Of a DNA stretch of 6,106 bases, positions 4,904 to 6,106 are shown in pieces. The translations under genes were made by a program, and so were the position numbers. Positions within the stretch are counted from its first letter, which is position 1; every line of letters starts with the position of its first letter. The stretch covers positions 1 through 6,106 of the forward strand of contig JACQJM010000025.1 in NCBI GenBank assembly GCA_016205045.1. The letters run 5' to 3'. This DNA is from Elusimicrobiota bacterium. GTDB taxonomy: Bacteria; Elusimicrobiota; Elusimicrobia; JACQJN01. The notes under the pieces are model-generated. The model saw only the letters and a list, made by a program, of their open reading frames with translations, had not been told where the DNA came from and searched no databases.

Positions 4904-5109
4904 AATGTCACTTTCAATGTCACTACGTGTCCTGCGGCTTTACGCAGGGCCACCAATCTAACATCTCGCTCAGCAACGTGTCCTACAGTTTCATGTAGGG
5001 CCACCAATGTCACTTTCAATGTCACTACGTGTCCTGCGGCTTTACGCAGGGCCACCAATGTCACATGCAATGCTGCAACGTGTCCCACGGTTTTATGTGG
5101 GGCCACCAT
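4897..5109. repeat. Tandem array of four 51-bp repeats with conserved hairpins, abutting tRNA-His
   Basis: Units are 4897-4947, 4948-4998, 4999-5049 and 5050-5100, plus a partial GGCCACCAT (5101-5109). Each unit begins (G/A)GCCACCAAT. Units 1 and 3 are identical except the first base, which belongs to tRNA-His in unit 1. Units 2 and 4 differ. Each unit junction can form a hairpin GTG-TCC-N4 / N4-GGG-C-CAC around a six-base loop. The variable arm reads TGCG/CGCA, TACA/TGTA, TGCG/CGCA or CACG/TGTG, so pairing is preserved while sequence changes. Units 1 and 3 contain an internal 12-bp duplication (AATGTCACT twice). Since 51 is a multiple of three, most frames stay open without being genes. No spacers are present, so it is not a CRISPR. 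Confidence 0.85.
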
Positions 5110-5117
5110 ATGAAGAC

Positions 5118-5142
5118 AGTTCTAAGTTCTAAGTTCTAAGTT
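5118..5142. repeat. Heptamer tandem repeat (AGTTCTA)
   Basis: Three exact copies of AGTTCTA plus AGTT, introduced by AAGACAGTT (5113-5121). The same introductory 9-mer and related heptamers recur after the regulator gene at 6081-6106. Confidence 0.8.
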
Positions 5143-5322
5143 GTTACTTCAAACCGAAAGGCATATCATTCTAGGATTTTGAAGCCTAGCGAGCAATATA
5201 GTGTTAAAGACCCAAACATCGATAGGCCCAATTACCGAGCATAATTTCCCCAAAGACCTATGTGAGAACATGTGCTTTTTATTAGATTGGATAGTGACCA
5301 AGATGAATAAAGCGAGATTCCT
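5143..5322 (+). promoter_or_regulatory. Leader region of the Crp/Fnr-type gene
   Basis: Two small inverted repeats are visible: CTAGG (5171-5175) with CCTAG (5185-5189), and TTGG (5287-5290) with CCAA (5298-5301), the latter 21 bases before the ATG. Either could be a regulator site. Neither matches the Fnr box TTGAT-N4-ATCAA or the Crp box TGTGA-N6-TCACA. No convincing -35/-10 pair was found. Confidence 0.2.
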
Positions 5323-6072
5323 ATGGCATTTTCCAAACGCGAAGCTCCTAACTGTTCCCTCTGTCCTTACCAGAAAAACTGCCTTTTCAGCTATCTAGAC
5401 AAATCCTCCCAGAAAGAGTGGAAGGAAATCCGCATCGCGAATCGATTTAGAAAAGGCGAGACCATATTTCATGAGGGGGAGAACCCACCCGGACTTTACG
5501 TGGTATGCACGGGAAAAGCAAAAATTTACAAAACTAGCCGCACCGGGGATCAACTTCTCACTCGTGTGGAAGAACCTGGAGATCTTTTGGGACATCGTTC
5601 TCTTTTAGCGCAAGAAAACTATTCGGGAGAAGCCACGGCCATGCAAGAAACGGTGGTCAGTCTGATTGATACCGATAATTTTTTCAACTTCCTCAATAAA
5701 CACTTCAATGCTTGCCTTGCCCTTTTAAAAGCCCTGAGCTTGGATGTTCGCAGGGGGGAAGAGAAAGCTCGGGATATCGCTTACAAACCTGCTAAAGGAC
5801 GCTTGTCTGAAATACTCGTTAGGACCATGCACAAGAATGGCAGTCCAGTCTATGGAAAAAATCTAGACTCGCAGCCCTCCCTTCGGGAGGGGAAGCTCTT
5901 GGTCTCGGGATACAAACGTAAGGAACTGGCTGAGATGGCGGGTCTGACCGTAGAGACCACCGTCCGCATGATCAGACAATTTGAAAAACAAGGTCTCCTT
6001 AAGAAACAAGGCAAAGATCTTCAAATCCTCGATGAAAAACGGTTGCGCCTCCTCTCAGGAAACCTCAGTTAA
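5323..6072 (+). CDS. Crp/Fnr-family transcription regulator with N-terminal cysteine cluster
   Basis: The 249-residue product has the family's three-part layout: a cyclic-nucleotide-binding-type beta-roll (about 35-120, with FRKGETIFHEGENPPGLYVV and GDLLGHRSLL), a dimerisation helix (about 125-150), and a C-terminal winged helix-turn-helix (ELAEMAGLTVETTVRMIRQ, about 201-219). At the N-terminus Cys11, Cys14 and Cys20 have the C-x2-C-x5-C spacing of the three N-terminal [4Fe-4S] ligands in E. coli Fnr. The expected fourth ligand, a cysteine in the strand after the beta-roll, is replaced by Ser113 (TVVSLID). Cys62 and Cys131 lie elsewhere. The recognition helix keeps Glu211 and Arg215, but Fnr's Ser212 position is Val214. 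It probably senses oxygen, redox state or NO. An in-frame TAA 12 bases upstream makes ATG 5323 the only reasonable start; its ribosome binding site is weak. Targets are unknown. Confidence 0.93.
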   Translation: MAFSKREAPNCSLCPYQKNCLFSYLDKSSQKEWKEIRIANRFRKGETIFHEGENPPGLYVVCTGKAKIYKTSRTGDQLLTRVEEPGDLLGHRSLLAQENYSGEATAMQETVVSLIDTDNFFNFLNKHFNACLALLKALSLDVRRGEEKARDIAYKPAKGRLSEILVRTMHKNGSPVYGKNLDSQPSLREGKLLVSGYKRKELAEMAGLTVETTVRMIRQFEKQGLLKKQGKDLQILDEKRLRLLSGNLS

Positions 6073-6080
6073 AACCAGTA

Positions 6081-6106
6081 AAGACAGTTAAAAGTTTAAA
6101 GTTCAA
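6081..6106. repeat. Degenerate heptamer repeat at the window edge
   Basis: AAGACAGTT is followed by AGTTAAA (6086-6092), AGTTTAA (6093-6099) and AGTTCAA (6100-6106), probably continuing past the window. It is related to the AGTTCTA repeat at 5118-5142, with the same 9-mer lead. Confidence 0.65.

Noticed and set aside
4882..5109. 75-residue minus-strand frame through the 51-bp array with a 17-residue repeat (VALRKAAGHV-type)
   Set aside because: The unit length is a multiple of three, so open frames arise on both strands automatically. It ends inside tRNA-His, has no ribosome binding site, and the compensatory hairpin changes argue for structure rather than protein.
4897..5109. CRISPR array
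   Set aside because: The units are contiguous tandem repeats with no unique spacers, and no cas genes are present.
5201..5398. 65-residue plus-strand frame starting at GTG 5201
   Set aside because: It overlaps the well-supported Crp/Fnr-type gene by 76 nt in another frame, has no ribosome binding site, and its last part is just a frame-shifted reading of the regulator's cysteine region.

Overview
The window looks like an accessory-rich stretch of chromosome from a Gram-negative-type environmental bacterium. GC content is moderate (roughly mid-40s percent by eye). The signs are two isolated tRNA genes without encoded CCA ends, Sec-type signal peptides, L,D-transpeptidase (YkuD) genes, GC-rich REP-like hairpins between genes and a Crp/Fnr-family regulator. 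Nothing in the sequence fixes the phylum.

Layout: tRNA-Arg(TCT) at 14-85. Next is a tight plus-strand operon (235-2589): a secreted protein of unknown function, a membrane-anchored L,D-transpeptidase with an intact HGCIR catalytic motif, and a second membrane-anchored coiled-coil protein that is a diverged YkuD paralogue. Its catalytic region keeps the His and Cys spacing but reads HCCIP. The genes overlap by 4 and 11 nt, so they are probably translationally coupled and act together in the periplasm on peptidoglycan. From 2590 to 2918 there is no convincing gene, only a composite of at least seven hairpins. A plus-strand gene (2919-3803) follows, encoding a secreted protein with five propeller-like repeats.

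The minus strand of 3848-4903 holds tRNA-His(GTG), then a two-gene cassette: a small protein of unknown family followed by a nucleotidyltransferase-fold protein resembling DUF6036/AbiEii-type proteins. The cassette has a near-perfect palindrome and a TATAAT box directly before the first gene, as in autoregulated toxin-antitoxin-like modules. A possible 24-codon ORF trails it. An array of four 51-bp tandem repeats (4897-5109) abuts the 5' end of tRNA-His. A diverged copy of the repeat lies on the other side of the cassette, and a fragment lies in opposite orientation near 2796. Each unit can form a hairpin whose arms vary in a compensatory way.

The window ends with a Crp/Fnr-type regulator (5323-6072) carrying an N-terminal C-x2-C-x5-C cluster motif. 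It is bracketed by similar heptamer repeats, both introduced by the same 9-mer.

The strongest leads are the active/degenerate YkuD pair, the structured 51-bp repeat family around tRNA-His, and the nucleotidyltransferase cassette with its palindromic promoter. All functional statements are by-eye inference from motifs; no database search was possible.
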